NCBI GenBank assembly: GCA_029240015.1
Contig: JARBTU010000015.1
Coordinates: 1 to 14,348 of the forward strand
Source of the DNA: Oscillospiraceae bacterium
GTDB taxonomy: Bacteria > Bacillota > Clostridia > Oscillospirales > Ruminococcaceae
DNA: 14,348 nucleotides
Direction of reading: 5' to 3'
How positions within the stretch are numbered: position 1 is the first letter of the stretch; every line of letters starts with the position of its first letter. The notes below the pieces were generated by a model. That model had not been told where the DNA came from. It searched no databases and was given only the letters and a program-made list of their open reading frames with translations. A program made the translations under genes and the position numbers. Positions 14,036 through 14,348 of the stretch are shown here, in pieces.

Positions 14036-14298
14036 ATGAATCTGTCACAGAATAAAATCGCTCTCTCGTACAAGGGTTGAAAAAAACCTATAATAACATG
14101 TCTGTGTTGGTGGATTTTACAGTAAAGACAGGTAGTATTTTCGCCCTGCTCGGCTCCAATCGTGCGGGCAAGACTACATTATCAAAATTCTTACCTCATT
14201 TTGAGGATATCTGTATTATGGCTCTGTATGGAAAAGGATCGGGTCATTTATTATTCACTATTGCAATTAATTTTTGGTTATATAACAATAACAACTAA
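14036..14298 (+). pseudogene. Truncated, frameshifted ABC transporter ATPase stub
   Basis: The ATG at 14036, with AAAGGAG overlapping the previous stop, reads MNLSQNKIALSYKG and then TGA (14078-14080). Inserting one base there joins it to LKKTYNNMSVLVDFTVKTGS and IFALLGSNRAGKTTLSKF, the N-terminal strand and Walker A of a drug-exporter-type ABC ATPase. The Walker A has Arg where Gly is expected (GSNGAGKTT is usual). After TTLSKF the similarity ends. The rest to TAA 14296-14298 is unrelated, with no Q-loop, signature or Walker B. It therefore carries a frameshift, a mutated P-loop and a large 3' deletion. The TTG at 14077 as a free-standing start has no ribosome binding site. Confidence 0.8.
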
Positions 14299-14348
14299 AG
14301 GTAGATTAAAAATCAACTTATAGATGATAAAATTCAACGATTACTCTA
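14299..14348. other. Right-end 50 bases without features
   Basis: AT-rich sequence after the ATPase stub. I see no ORF, hairpin or repeat that can be supported. Confidence 0.4.

Overview
The window looks like chromosome of a low-GC Gram-positive anaerobe (Firmicutes, probably Clostridia). The evidence is AT-rich DNA, strong AGGAGG-type ribosome binding sites, near-consensus sigma-A promoters, small GntR/ArsR/PadR/XRE regulators each paired with membrane proteins, and a Na+-pumping decarboxylase beta subunit. No rRNA, tRNA, CRISPR array, prophage or complete insertion sequence was seen.

Layout. Positions 1-349 hold no confident gene. On the plus strand follow a DUF2500 protein (350-736), an alpha/beta hydrolase (826-1683), a decayed small membrane-protein gene (1708-2119), a terminator hairpin (2176-2209), and a two-gene sodium-pump unit: a very short OadG-like gamma subunit (2261-2413) and an OadB beta subunit (2445-3581). 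A bidirectional hairpin (3595-3617) separates these from the minus-strand block.

The minus-strand block, in transcription order, has these units. (1) A PadR regulator, a HAAS-type membrane protein and a DUF4097 repeat protein (12701 down to 10371). (2) A MacB/LolD-type ATPase with a 794-aa FtsX-family permease (10215 down to 7071), preceded by a tiny overlapping leader ORF. (3) An ArsR-SdpI pair (6694 down to 5753) whose ArsR gene carries a one-base frameshift, followed by a decayed, ATGA-overlapped third ORF. (4) A YtrA-type GntR regulator with a DUF5808 membrane protein (5429 down to 3660). Units 1, 3 and 4 each have a TTGACA-N17-TATAAT-like promoter with an inverted repeat on it, the usual arrangement for an autoregulated repressor.

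At the right end, divergent from padR, is an XRE-HTH/pentapeptide-repeat fusion gene (13128-14027) with its own promoter. It is followed by a frameshifted stub of an ABC ATPase gene (14036-14298).

Taken together, this is a cluster of envelope-stress and antimicrobial-response modules (regulator plus membrane effector or exporter) next to an orphan Na+-decarboxylase beta/gamma pair. At least four genes show frameshifts or in-frame stops, so the locus appears to be decaying, unless some of the single-base changes are assembly errors. The functional links between modules are inference; the gene calls rest on motifs read directly from the translations.
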